Shown here: piece by piece, positions 55,901 through 64,000 of the stretch
Layout: each line of letters opens with the position of its first letter
How positions within the stretch are numbered: position 1 is the first letter of the stretch
Assembly: GCA_963971425.1 (NCBI GenBank)
Contig: OZ020518.1
Coordinates: forward strand, 11,104,190 to 11,168,189
Length of the DNA stretch: 64,000 nucleotides
Direction: 5' to 3'
DNA from: Bryoerythrophyllum caledonicum
Lineage: Eukaryota; Streptophyta; Bryopsida; Pottiales; Pottiaceae
The notes under the pieces: generated by a model
Databases searched by the model: none
The model's input: the letters and a program-made list of their open reading frames with translations, nothing else
Told to the model about the DNA's origin: nothing
Made by a program: the position numbers and the translations under genes

Positions 55901-57286
55901 GGCCAGACCACAAGCTGAAACCGTCCGAAAGATTGGCTCCTAAAATTCAAACCCACGGTGACCAGCAAACGTGCCTCACCGGTGGGAACAACATAAACAC
56001 GACCGTGTGGGCAATTAACCCCACTTCGCCGCAACAGAGTTTACAAGAACAGAATTGAAATACAACTAGCCTCCAAAGCTGGCTTGGAATCACAAAAAAA
56101 GAAATCGGACCACAAGCTACAACACACTTGTCTCCATCTTCTCTTCTCTTCAAGCCTCAAGTCTTCAATTCCTCCATCCTTCAACTCCAAAGTCTTCAAG
56201 TGTTCAAAAACACTAAGAAACTCAAAAGAAGTGTTCAAAAACACAATGGAAAAGTTTCACCAAGGCTGTAACCTTCAAACAAGTGACACAGATGACTCAA
56301 AACTTCAAATACTAAGTATAATAGCTCTCTGGAAAGCTAATTTAGACAACTAACACTCCTCCAAATTTCAAGTCAATCTAAACTACTGTCCGAAAGTTAT
56401 GGACAATCAAAGTTCTGCCTACCCCTATTCATTCAGATCTCTATAACTTCTTGCTCACAACTCCAAATTTCAATTGTGATATCTTTCTAGAAAGCTAAGA
56501 TAGAGACGCATACACCCTCCAAATCTCAAATCAAATTGAGAACTACAGAAAAAGTTGTGGCTCCTCGAAACCTCTGCCTCTCAATGGATGGCCTCGAGTT
56601 TTTACAGAATTAAAACCTCAATAACTTTTTCTCTACAACTCCGAATTCAAAATTTAAAACGAGTATAGAAAGCTCTCAAAACAAGGAACAAGATCACAAA
56701 TTTTCAATTCCATATCGTTCAAGCTCAACGAGTTACACACAGTCAAAGTTCTGCTCCAAACCCTTCCTCTCTCACCCGCACACACACACACACACACTAA
56801 AAAAAATCTTTTCCAACTTTTTCACCTCAAGTGGACGTGGGTACTCCAGCCCATGTCACCCTATCCAAAGTACCCCACAAGGTACTTTGCTACTTTCTTA
56901 TCCTTTCCACTTTCAACCACATAAATCCCCTAGTCTTTTATTTATTGGAAGACTAAAAATTTAGACCTTCCAACCAACAAGATAAGTAAAATAAAAAAAA
57001 TAACTAAAAAAAAAAATTAAAAAAAAAAACTTATCGAAAGTTAGCTGATGGAACGGACGTATAAAGGTGTTGATTCGCACAACCTGATCGCCAAGTCGTG
57101 GACTTGGTTGGCTGGAAATGTCGTGGTCAGTGGCCGCCGCCAGTCCGGGTTCGAACCCGATCGAGCCCGTCGAGTGGTTGAGCGGCCCACGGCTTGGCTC
57201 GCTAGTGAGGCAGGAAAAATACCAGTCAACCCGCTACCTACCCCCCTGAGCAGTGACAAGAGCGGTGCAGCACCTACATGCTAACA
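55901..57286 (-). repeat. 3' LTR of the right-hand Ty3 element (left end in the gap)
   Basis: Bases 55901-56128 are identical, as far as I can see, to 63773-64000. On the minus strand the LTR starts TGTTAGCATGTAGG at 57286. With the hidden part its length would be about 1.6 kb. It contains CA-dinucleotide and A-rich runs (56777-57030) and GGTTCGAACCC near 57150, which resembles a tRNA B box. Confidence 0.8.
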
Positions 57287-57299
57287 CTTGCCCAAATCC
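57287..57299 (-). other. candidate polypurine tract
   Basis: The minus strand reads GGATTTGGGCAAG directly before the LTR start. It is purine-rich with three T and one C, so it is an imperfect tract. Confidence 0.45.
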
Positions 57300-57460
57300 T
57301 CAAACCGTGGTTCTCACCACGACCAAACCTTTTTATCCCAACTCTTTACTTATTAAAATCCACACATATAAAGACTAATACTTGTATGTACATGATGGAA
57401 GAATTTCCATCAGGACATTCACCCTCTCTAAACCTGCACATCCTCTGGTATGTGCCAAAC

Positions 57461-60400
57461 TTAGTCATCCTCACTATCTTGGTTGTCCCGAACTGCATCT
57501 TCTAAATCTTCATCTTCATCTTCAGGTTGATCAGTGTCATCAAATTGTTGTGGATCGAGAATGTCCTCTAAATCTTCAAGATGAAACCTGTCACTCCTTC
57601 GAAAGACTTTGATGCGTTTTCCAGCCACTGGTACACGAAGAGGAACTCCATCTAACTCTCGAAGTGAATAAGTGCCATTGAGGTGCACTTTAATCACTAC
57701 ATAGGGTCCAATCCATCTCTTTGCAAATTTCCGTATCGTGCTGTGTTGATGCTCCAATGTACTATCAAATACAAGGACCCAATCACCCTCTCTGATCTTC
57801 TTTCTCCTCAATCGATGTGTTTTGTCGAAGCGTTCTTTGTTGCCCAATCTAGCAGTTTTCATCTTCTCCAAGGCTATCTCAAGGTCCTCAGGCAATCTTG
57901 CCAACTGCTGAATACGAAGTTCCAACAGTCTTTCCCTACTGATGCCATCTTCCCATGAAAGAAACACCCATGTGGGAATATCGTTCTCCACCGGCATGAT
58001 AGGTTTCTGCCCATACATAAGTTCTACAGGCATGTAACCGGTAACCGTACTATGTGTTGTTCTATCAGCCCATAGTGCAAACGGTAGCAATTTTGGCCAT
58101 GAACTAGGCTTCCCTTTGCAAGCTTTGACTAGAGCATGAATGATTGAAGGATGTCCCCTCTCGATCTTGCCGTTTGCCTCAGGATTGTAAGCAGTTGTCA
58201 GTTTCAACTGCACACCATATCGCTTGAAAAATTCTTTGGCTTCCGTAGCATTCAACTCTCCTCTGTCAGCTCTCATTCGGCCAATACTCCCATACCGACT
58301 AAAAATATCTTCAAGTATAAATCGGCATACATTCTCCGTGGCCTTGGTCCTCAATACTCTTCCCTCAACAAAGTTTGAGAGTTCTTCTCGGGCCAAAACA
58401 AGGTACTTCATTCCCCACATTGCACTTGGCATAGCAACCAAATCGATCATCCATTGAAAATGGATTGCAATGGGATAAGTTGGATGCAATTCGTCTCTGT
58501 GTCGCACCTTGGATTGTAATTGGCATACTACACAAGAAGCTACAAACTCCTCAACATCTTTGTACAGCCCCTTCCACCAATATCTCTCCTTGATTTTTGT
58601 ATAAGTGGCCCACACTCCTCTGTGACCGGCCCAGAGTGTATCATGAAGCTCTTGTAGGACTTGGGTCTTGGTTCCAGAGTCTCCCACCACTCTTAAAGGC
58701 ACATCACCAGCTCTTTTTGCCCTCTTCCATAGAAATCCATCTTTCAGCAGATATCCATAAGACTGATGTCTGATGTCTTTGAATGTCTTGTCCATCCAAC
58801 TTCTTTGCCGTTCCATTGTGCTCAAGTAGAGCCCAATATCTCTCAGCTTTCCTTCGTACAGCTCATCCTTGAAAGGCAATACTCTAGTGGACGTGCTTTC
58901 ACCATCTATGTTCATCACATAGCCTCCGTGTAACAATTCTTCACCATGTTCGTGAGCCATCATCTCATCTTCTTTGAAATACCTTGCTCTAGACAACATA
59001 TCGGCAACTGAATTCTTTTTGCCTTCAATGTGAACTAAAACAGGATTCAAAGACTTGATGTAGGCTATCCAACGCAACATTGCAATGTCCGGTGAAGAAC
59101 AATTTGCTATCATCCCCAGCAAAGGCAAGCAGTCAGTTTCTAAAACTACCTCCGCACCAATCAAGTAGTTTCTGTCCGCTTTTAGAGTTGTAAGGGCACC
59201 CCAAAGTTCTCTTTTAACTTGTGGATAAGCCCTCTGTCTCTCTGTCAAGATCCTTGCTCCAAATCGGATAGCAAATCGCTTCCCTTCTTCATCATCTTGT
59301 CCAACAGCCCATCCAATTGCAATTGGACTTGTATCGACAGTTACAATCACCGGTCTTCCACAAGTATAACTCACTTGTTTAAGAACCGATGGTGACTCCA
59401 AGATTCTCTTCAGCTCTATCATAGCTTGATCTTGCTCATATTGCCAAACGAATTTGTTCCTCTTGCGCAATAGCTTGTAAAGAGGTTCTGATATATGAGC
59501 AAAATGAGGGATCCAAATTTGGTAGAAGACACAGGCTCCTAAAAACCTCCTTACTTCAGTGACATTGCTACAGGCCTTCATTCTTCCAATAGCATCCACC
59601 TTCTCAGGGTTAGGTTTTCTTCCATAAGAACCACACAAGTGTCCAACCACCAAAATCTCATCAACCCCAAACTTGGACTTCTCAATGGAGAGAGTCAAAT
59701 TGACCTCCTCCAATTTGCTCAAGATTTTGGCCACATCCTCAATATGATTACTCACAAAGGCTCTGCAACCATCATCTTGGATGGTTAGGTCTTTATCTTT
59801 CTCCTCACACCCCTTCATGGGAATGTCATCCACAAAAGGTATGGTTTTCTGAGGCACAAAGTCTCTTAGGATTTGATTCATGGCGCTCTGCATATGTGCC
59901 ACCGAGTTGGTAGCACCTTGAGGTAATGTACACATGCGTACTAATCCAAGCGGAGTCTTCATGGTTGTTAAATCTCTGCTCTCAGCCGCTAGTTGAAACT
60001 GGTCATAACCAGAGTATAGATCTCCAATGGAATAAATTGCATGCCCCGCAAATGCTTCAGCTACTTCATCAACAATAGGCCCTGAGCCTTTGTTTCTGAT
60101 TGTCACTCCGTTTGCTGGCTGCATATCTTGAATGAACCTCAATGCTCCCGATTTCTTTGGCACTGTGAACCATCGATTTGAATATGGAGCCATCGAAGGT
60201 TCAAGTATGCCCATGCGTGTCTTTTCTTTGAGCAACTCTACAAGCTTTGGAAGTAGAGCTCTAGGCACTGGTATAGGCTTCAAATCCCATGGTACATGCG
60301 GTACCGTGAAAATAACCATTGGTGCCACAACACTTGGGTGTACACATCCAATCTCATCTGGCGAAGAAGCAAAGGCCTTTCCATGCTTCGAAAGCATATC

Positions 60401-61018
60401 TTGAAATTTCTTCTTCTCCGGCTCAGTTAAAAATTCATCTCCACCAATCTTCAAGTTTGCCAAAGTATCTTTGGTGAACTTGTGTCCAATCCTTCTTGCT
60501 TCTCTCAAACTCGGCTCTTTCTCAGCTTGTCTGATATGATCATCAGTGTCAGATGGTAGCTGAGTAGCCACTGGCTTCACTTTCTTGGCCATAGTTTTGT
60601 ATTTTGTATAAACTGCAGCCTCCGGCATGTGTTCATCAATTTTGAAGTCACACAGCCTTGTCATTGCCATTGAAATCTCATGATACATTGAACTTGTATG
60701 GACATTGACAATGCAATGAGTAATCTTCTCTTCATCCTTATCTGCCTCTAGATCTTGCAAAGTCTGCAAGATATCATCTGGCATTCCATTTTCTTCGTAA
60801 ATACCAGAAATGCTTTCATCTTCCTCTACAACCTTCATATTTTTAAGATTTTTCTCCATTTTTTTCACGAGCTTTCTACATACGGGGTCTAAGTCTTTGA
60901 CACCCGTAAATCTTTCAAAGCCACACCTTGTCACACTTAAAAATCCACACTTAACACTAGTATGTACATTGGGGAATCTACCAGTCTTAGTTCCCTTAGC
61001 ACCCGTGGATCCCCACAT
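57461..61018 (-). CDS. Ty3 pol: reverse transcriptase, RNase H, integrase
   Basis: A 1185-residue uninterrupted frame. The RT spans about residues 255-455, with catalytic D333 in GDLYSGYDQF and FVDD at 395-398 (PFVDDIPMKG; most Ty3 RTs have Y/FVDD or YLDD). RNase H has D562 (VTVDTSP), E604 (KRELWG), D629 (LETDC) and D673 (VADMLS). The integrase finger is H792, H799, C829, C832, and the core triad D859 (MIDLV), D918 (RADRGE), E953 (GKIERG). A GPY-like region (KRWIGPYVVI) and an acidic tail follow. All catalytic residues are present. The N-terminal 200 residues, before the RT, have no recognised domain. Confidence 0.95.
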   Translation of the reverse strand: MWGSTGAKGTKTGRFPNVHTSVKCGFLSVTRCGFERFTGVKDLDPVCRKLVKKMEKNLKNMKVVEEDESISGIYEENGMPDDILQTLQDLEADKDEEKITHCIVNVHTSSMYHEISMAMTRLCDFKIDEHMPEAAVYTKYKTMAKKVKPVATQLPSDTDDHIRQAEKEPSLREARRIGHKFTKDTLANLKIGGDEFLTEPEKKKFQDMLSKHGKAFASSPDEIGCVHPSVVAPMVIFTVPHVPWDLKPIPVPRALLPKLVELLKEKTRMGILEPSMAPYSNRWFTVPKKSGALRFIQDMQPANGVTIRNKGSGPIVDEVAEAFAGHAIYSIGDLYSGYDQFQLAAESRDLTTMKTPLGLVRMCTLPQGATNSVAHMQSAMNQILRDFVPQKTIPFVDDIPMKGCEEKDKDLTIQDDGCRAFVSNHIEDVAKILSKLEEVNLTLSIEKSKFGVDEILVVGHLCGSYGRKPNPEKVDAIGRMKACSNVTEVRRFLGACVFYQIWIPHFAHISEPLYKLLRKRNKFVWQYEQDQAMIELKRILESPSVLKQVSYTCGRPVIVTVDTSPIAIGWAVGQDDEEGKRFAIRFGARILTERQRAYPQVKRELWGALTTLKADRNYLIGAEVVLETDCLPLLGMIANCSSPDIAMLRWIAYIKSLNPVLVHIEGKKNSVADMLSRARYFKEDEMMAHEHGEELLHGGYVMNIDGESTSTRVLPFKDELYEGKLRDIGLYLSTMERQRSWMDKTFKDIRHQSYGYLLKDGFLWKRAKRAGDVPLRVVGDSGTKTQVLQELHDTLWAGHRGVWATYTKIKERYWWKGLYKDVEEFVASCVVCQLQSKVRHRDELHPTYPIAIHFQWMIDLVAMPSAMWGMKYLVLAREELSNFVEGRVLRTKATENVCRFILEDIFSRYGSIGRMRADRGELNATEAKEFFKRYGVQLKLTTAYNPEANGKIERGHPSIIHALVKACKGKPSSWPKLLPFALWADRTTHSTVTGYMPVELMYGQKPIMPVENDIPTWVFLSWEDGISRERLLELRIQQLARLPEDLEIALEKMKTARLGNKERFDKTHRLRRKKIREGDWVLVFDSTLEHQHSTIRKFAKRWIGPYVVIKVHLNGTYSLRELDGVPLRVPVAGKRIKVFRRSDRFHLEDLEDILDPQQFDDTDQPEDEDEDLEDAVRDNQDSEDD

Positions 61019-61122
61019 CCCACGTGTGCCCTCTAGAAATCCGAGAAGCTCGTAGAAGTTGGTAGAGGAATCTCTCTGAGTTGAAGTCGATGCCTCTCAT
61101 TGTCAGGCCTCACCGTTAAGAA

Positions 61123-63504
61123 CTACACTGACCTCTTTCCATCAACACTTCGGATACGGGCATAATGAGACCCGTCATCCAACACTTTGGTCTCCATTCG
61201 TGAAGCGGTGATAAATGGTTGGCCCAAAATTATCGGATAGGCGCTAACATTTTGATCAAAGAAATTTTGTTCAACCTCTACATCTCCAATCTTTGTGAGT
61301 ACTGCAGGGCAAGCACCATGCAACCGAGTCCGTCCACTATTAGCTGCTCTCATGACCCAGCCATGGTCCGTGTCGATTGGCCATTTGCCCTTCTCATAGA
61401 CATTTCGAGATATTATGTTAATCTCTGAACCATGATCAACAAGGGCTAAAACATGGTCATCGATCCCTCCGAGCTTTATCTTCGTTTCAGTAGTGGCCCT
61501 AGCCCAAAATGGTAGATCAAACTCAATCTTCTCTTCATTTTCTTTCATGTTGGGAAGATCATAAGAGAATTGAAAGGTTCGTGCTTCCTCCTTTGAAACT
61601 TCTTCTTCTTGACTTATTGGCTCACCCATCATAGCAAATACCTCGCCAATCTCTGTCTCTTCATCTTGGGTCATGTGAGTGTCTAAAGCTCTGATCATCA
61701 CAGCCTCAGCTGTCATCTGCCTCTTCCTCTTGATAATGTCAATGATTAACTCATGGAAATCTTTCTTGGCTATGCCAAGCGCTTCTCTCAATGTAAATTC
61801 GATCTTGGCATCCAAGATTCTTTCCTCCAATACCCCTTTCAGGTCGATAGAGGTCTCAATGTCTGACTGGAGCTTGTAAGTAGGCATTTTTCCCTTGACT
61901 TTCGTAGTGTCTCCTTTCTCTTCTCCTCTTTTGCTATCACTGGATTGTTTGCTTGGTCCATCCTTCTCATTCTCTTTATTCTTCTCCCACCATTCCTTTG
62001 GTAACGGTGCATCACTAGGGCGCACAGTACTAGGGTCCGACGGCTTTGAACGTGTAGGAACCCTCTTTCTCATCTCCTTTGCAGGCTCATTCTGCACCGG
62101 AGATCTTCTCTTTGCTTCTGGCTCAACACCATCATCAGCATCAAGTCTTACACGTTTTTCTTCAACAGAGGCCTCGCGGAGCTCATCAATGTCCTTTTCT
62201 TGATACATAAATGCCCTGATGCTATTTGCATCAACTGGATCTTCCCATCCAGTTGCATTTCTGATGGCTTGAGCTCCTCTCTTCATTAATATTTGAGTTT
62301 GAACAGATAAAACTTTATCTGAATGGTGCTCGACTTGAATGTGGTAAGTATCAGCTTCATGCACTTGTACGTAGCTGGATCTTGCCATCTTCTCTTCCAT
62401 GAGCTTCCTCATTCCTCCTCTTCCAAAATTGGTCCCCAATGGAGAGTTTGTTGTGGCATCGTGAATCTTCCCATCTTTGTAGTAGACATGAACATTCTTG
62501 AGTGCCTCTTCATACGATTCACAGCCTCTGAGATTGTGCTCAGTCTCCTCATCACACCAAACACACCTCCTTGAATATTTTCTCGCACCTTCGGATGGTT
62601 GGGAAGAAGAAGCTCCTCTAGCCTTCTTCAACTCAGTAAATTCCATCCTTAGCTCTCGAAAACCCTTAATAAGTTCTTCGAGGGCATTTCCTTCGATGGT
62701 CTTGGTGGTCTTCGAGGTAGACCCCAGGTTTATCGATGGTGTTGGAGCAAAAGACACCTTCAAAGACTTTGGTGTTTGAATAGGCTCAGCATCAAATCTC
62801 CCTTCGACTCCTCTTGACCTCACGCGTTGTTGTTTGGCCAAAAGAATCACGGTCTCTTCAACCCTCCTCCAGTCATTGGTAAAGCCACCTTCTGTGGTCC
62901 GGTCTCCTAGAAGTAGAAGAAGTTTGTCCTCCAATGCAACATCAGTTGCTTGGAGAAAAAGCTCTGCCTTCCTTGACTCAAGAAGGCGCCTCTCTGCCAA
63001 AGGCAATTGGATAAATTTCTTCTCGAAGTCTCTCAACAGCTCGTTGGGACCCATAGAGTTCCCTGGCCGTTGCTCCACCCACTCAAGAAAAGATCTCTTT
63101 GTCATTCTCTCCAAATCTTCATCGAAATACTCATCCCGCAGTCGTTCAGCAAACTCCGCCCACGAGGTGACCAACTCGCGAATCTCTTGCACCCGGTCAC
63201 GAATCTCAAGTACAACCGCCATGTCAAAAGTCCGCATCATCTTATTGTCTTCAACTTGATGCACCTCCATCTCGCAAACATAGGTTCGCAAGAACTTGGA
63301 GATATTCTTGCCGTTGAACCTTCCAATCTTGGAAACAACAGCCTTCAGAGCCTTCGTGGCACCTTGACCACCTTGGTTCGCCCTATGTTGTTCCATAAAC
63401 AAGGCCAATGCCCCTACAATGTCCTCCATGGGAAATTGAACTCCACCGGTGCGTCTCCCACCACCACCAGCAGCTCCTTCAGAGTCTCCCATAGCAAAAA
63501 TCAC
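61123..63504 (-). CDS. Ty3 Gag-protease polyprotein
   Basis: A 793-residue intact frame. The first third is a Gag capsid-like region (VVSKIGRFNGKNISKFLRTY, FLEWVEQRPGNSMGPNELLRDFEK). A variant zinc knuckle CVWCDEETEHNLRGC (C-x2-C-x5-H-x4-C) follows at roughly residue 320. After a long charged linker (EKRVRLDADDGVEPEAKRR) comes a retropepsin with active site LALVDHGSEINIIS (D690, H691, G692) and the flap-end YPIILGQPFI. DHG instead of the usual DSG or DTG is notable, but the surrounding fold is well conserved. The ATG at 63504 or five residues later (MGDSEG) could be the start. Confidence 0.92.
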   Translation of the reverse strand: MIFAMGDSEGAAGGGGRRTGGVQFPMEDIVGALALFMEQHRANQGGQGATKALKAVVSKIGRFNGKNISKFLRTYVCEMEVHQVEDNKMMRTFDMAVVLEIRDRVQEIRELVTSWAEFAERLRDEYFDEDLERMTKRSFLEWVEQRPGNSMGPNELLRDFEKKFIQLPLAERRLLESRKAELFLQATDVALEDKLLLLLGDRTTEGGFTNDWRRVEETVILLAKQQRVRSRGVEGRFDAEPIQTPKSLKVSFAPTPSINLGSTSKTTKTIEGNALEELIKGFRELRMEFTELKKARGASSSQPSEGARKYSRRCVWCDEETEHNLRGCESYEEALKNVHVYYKDGKIHDATTNSPLGTNFGRGGMRKLMEEKMARSSYVQVHEADTYHIQVEHHSDKVLSVQTQILMKRGAQAIRNATGWEDPVDANSIRAFMYQEKDIDELREASVEEKRVRLDADDGVEPEAKRRSPVQNEPAKEMRKRVPTRSKPSDPSTVRPSDAPLPKEWWEKNKENEKDGPSKQSSDSKRGEEKGDTTKVKGKMPTYKLQSDIETSIDLKGVLEERILDAKIEFTLREALGIAKKDFHELIIDIIKRKRQMTAEAVMIRALDTHMTQDEETEIGEVFAMMGEPISQEEEVSKEEARTFQFSYDLPNMKENEEKIEFDLPFWARATTETKIKLGGIDDHVLALVDHGSEINIISRNVYEKGKWPIDTDHGWVMRAANSGRTRLHGACPAVLTKIGDVEVEQNFFDQNVSAYPIILGQPFITASRMETKVLDDGSHYARIRSVDGKRSV

Positions 63505-63524
63505 ACCAGTCGCCTCAAAGCTCT

Positions 63525-63541
63525 CTCAGTGGAAGCACCAA
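63525..63541 (-). other. primer-binding site of the right-hand Ty3 element
   Basis: The minus strand reads TGGTGCTTCCACTGAGA just after the LTR end CTACACGACA. TGG near the LTR and similarity to TGGTGCTTTCATTGAG-type sites of plant Ty3 elements support the call. The tRNA was not assigned. Confidence 0.65.
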
Positions 63542-63542
63542 A

Positions 63543-64000
63543 TGTCGTGTAGAGAGGGGAGCGCCTTGAGAATTCGCAGGGAATCTGGCTGCGACTGGAG
63601 ATTGTTTGCTCGGGAATCCAATCGTATCTTCAAATCTTCAGGTCTTCGGTCTCTAGTCTTCAGTCTTCTGTCTTCAAACTCCTCCCCGTTGGCCTATCCT
63701 GTGGTGGCTCTAAAGGGTTAAGGGTAAAGGTGGGTGATAAGAAACCACGGCCTCGGACGGGTAAAACGGGACGGCCAGACCACAAGCTGAAACCGTCCGA
63801 AAGATTGGCTCCTAAAATTCAAACCCACGGTGACCAGCAAACGTGCCTCACCGGTGGGAACAACATAAACACGACCGTGTGGGCAATTAACCCCACTTCG
63901 CCGCAACAGAGTTTACAAGAACAGAATTGAAATACAACTAGCCTCCAAAGCTGGCTTGGAATCACAAAAAAAGAAATCGGACCACAAGCTACAACACACT
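63543..64000 (-). repeat. 5' LTR of the right-hand Ty3 element (partial)
   Basis: Begins TGTCGTGTAGAG on the plus strand next to the PBS and continues past the end of the window. From 63773 it repeats 55901 onward. Confidence 0.85.

Larger units (their letters stand above)
55901..64000 (-). mobile_element. Ty3/gypsy retrotransposon, apparently intact, recent
   Basis: Order on the minus strand: 5' LTR (from 63543, running off the right edge), PBS, Gag-protease (63504-61123), pol (61018-57461), purine tract, 3' LTR (57286 into the gap). Both coding frames are open over their full length and the visible LTR overlap shows no difference, so insertion was recent and the element may still be competent. 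Gag-protease and pol are in different frames, separated by about 100 bp. There is no chromodomain at the pol end. It may be nested in or next to the hAT gene. Confidence 0.9.

Noticed and set aside
57100-57260. tRNA-like B box (GGTTCGAACCC) in the LTR of the right-hand Ty3 element
   Set aside because: The sequence is a palindrome, no acceptor or anticodon stem forms around it, and no good A box is spaced correctly; not a tRNA gene.

Overview
The window is nuclear DNA of a land plant. It has AT-rich intergenic DNA, plant-type LTR retrotransposons, a hAT transposon and four phenylalanine ammonia-lyase (PAL) genes. The PAL genes are intronless and GC-rich, while seed-plant PAL genes usually carry one intron. 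Together with the retroelement types this makes a non-seed plant (bryophyte, lycophyte or fern) the more likely source, but the species cannot be fixed from sequence alone.

Layout. (1) 1-2067: 5' part of a degraded Ty1/copia element on the minus strand, with LTR and primer-binding site. (2) 2068-46280: a segmental-duplication cluster built from a unit of about 7-10 kb, each unit with one intact 710-codon PAL gene: PAL1 (7443-9575, +), PAL2 (23238-25370, -), PAL3 (30490-32622, +) and PAL4 (42936-45068, +). PAL2 and PAL3 are head to head in a very large inverted repeat whose axis is near 27320. The units share upstream tandem repeats, promoter-proximal DNA and a downstream segment that looks like the 5' end of an unidentified transcription unit. 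(3) Transposons interrupt this cluster. A Ty3/gypsy element lies at 12157-18824 with both LTRs and a GTAC target duplication. A 4.6-kb terminal-inverted-repeat element lies at 33975-38568 and contains a smaller element and a MITE-like hairpin. A Ty1/copia remnant lies at 46281-47870. (4) 47871-52990: 5' half of a retroelement with a double-zinc-knuckle Gag, an aspartic protease and, further downstream, a truncated C5-cytosine-methyltransferase-like motif-I segment. (5) 53198-55700: hAT transposase, cut by an assembly gap at 55701-55900. (6) 55901-64000: a young-looking Ty3/gypsy element with intact gag-protease and pol frames and long LTRs; the right LTR runs off the window.

How it fits together. 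The host genes that can be named are the PAL paralogues, which perform the entry step of phenylpropanoid metabolism (L-phenylalanine to trans-cinnamate and ammonia). They have expanded by direct and inverted duplication, and their variant sites pair in all three possible ways, which points to gene conversion. Most remaining DNA is transposon-derived. Two features merit most attention: an RNase H domain encoded 5' of gag in the 12-19 kb Ty3 element, whose pol-encoded RNase H is degenerate, and the methyltransferase-like fragment downstream of the 50-52 kb Gag-protease.
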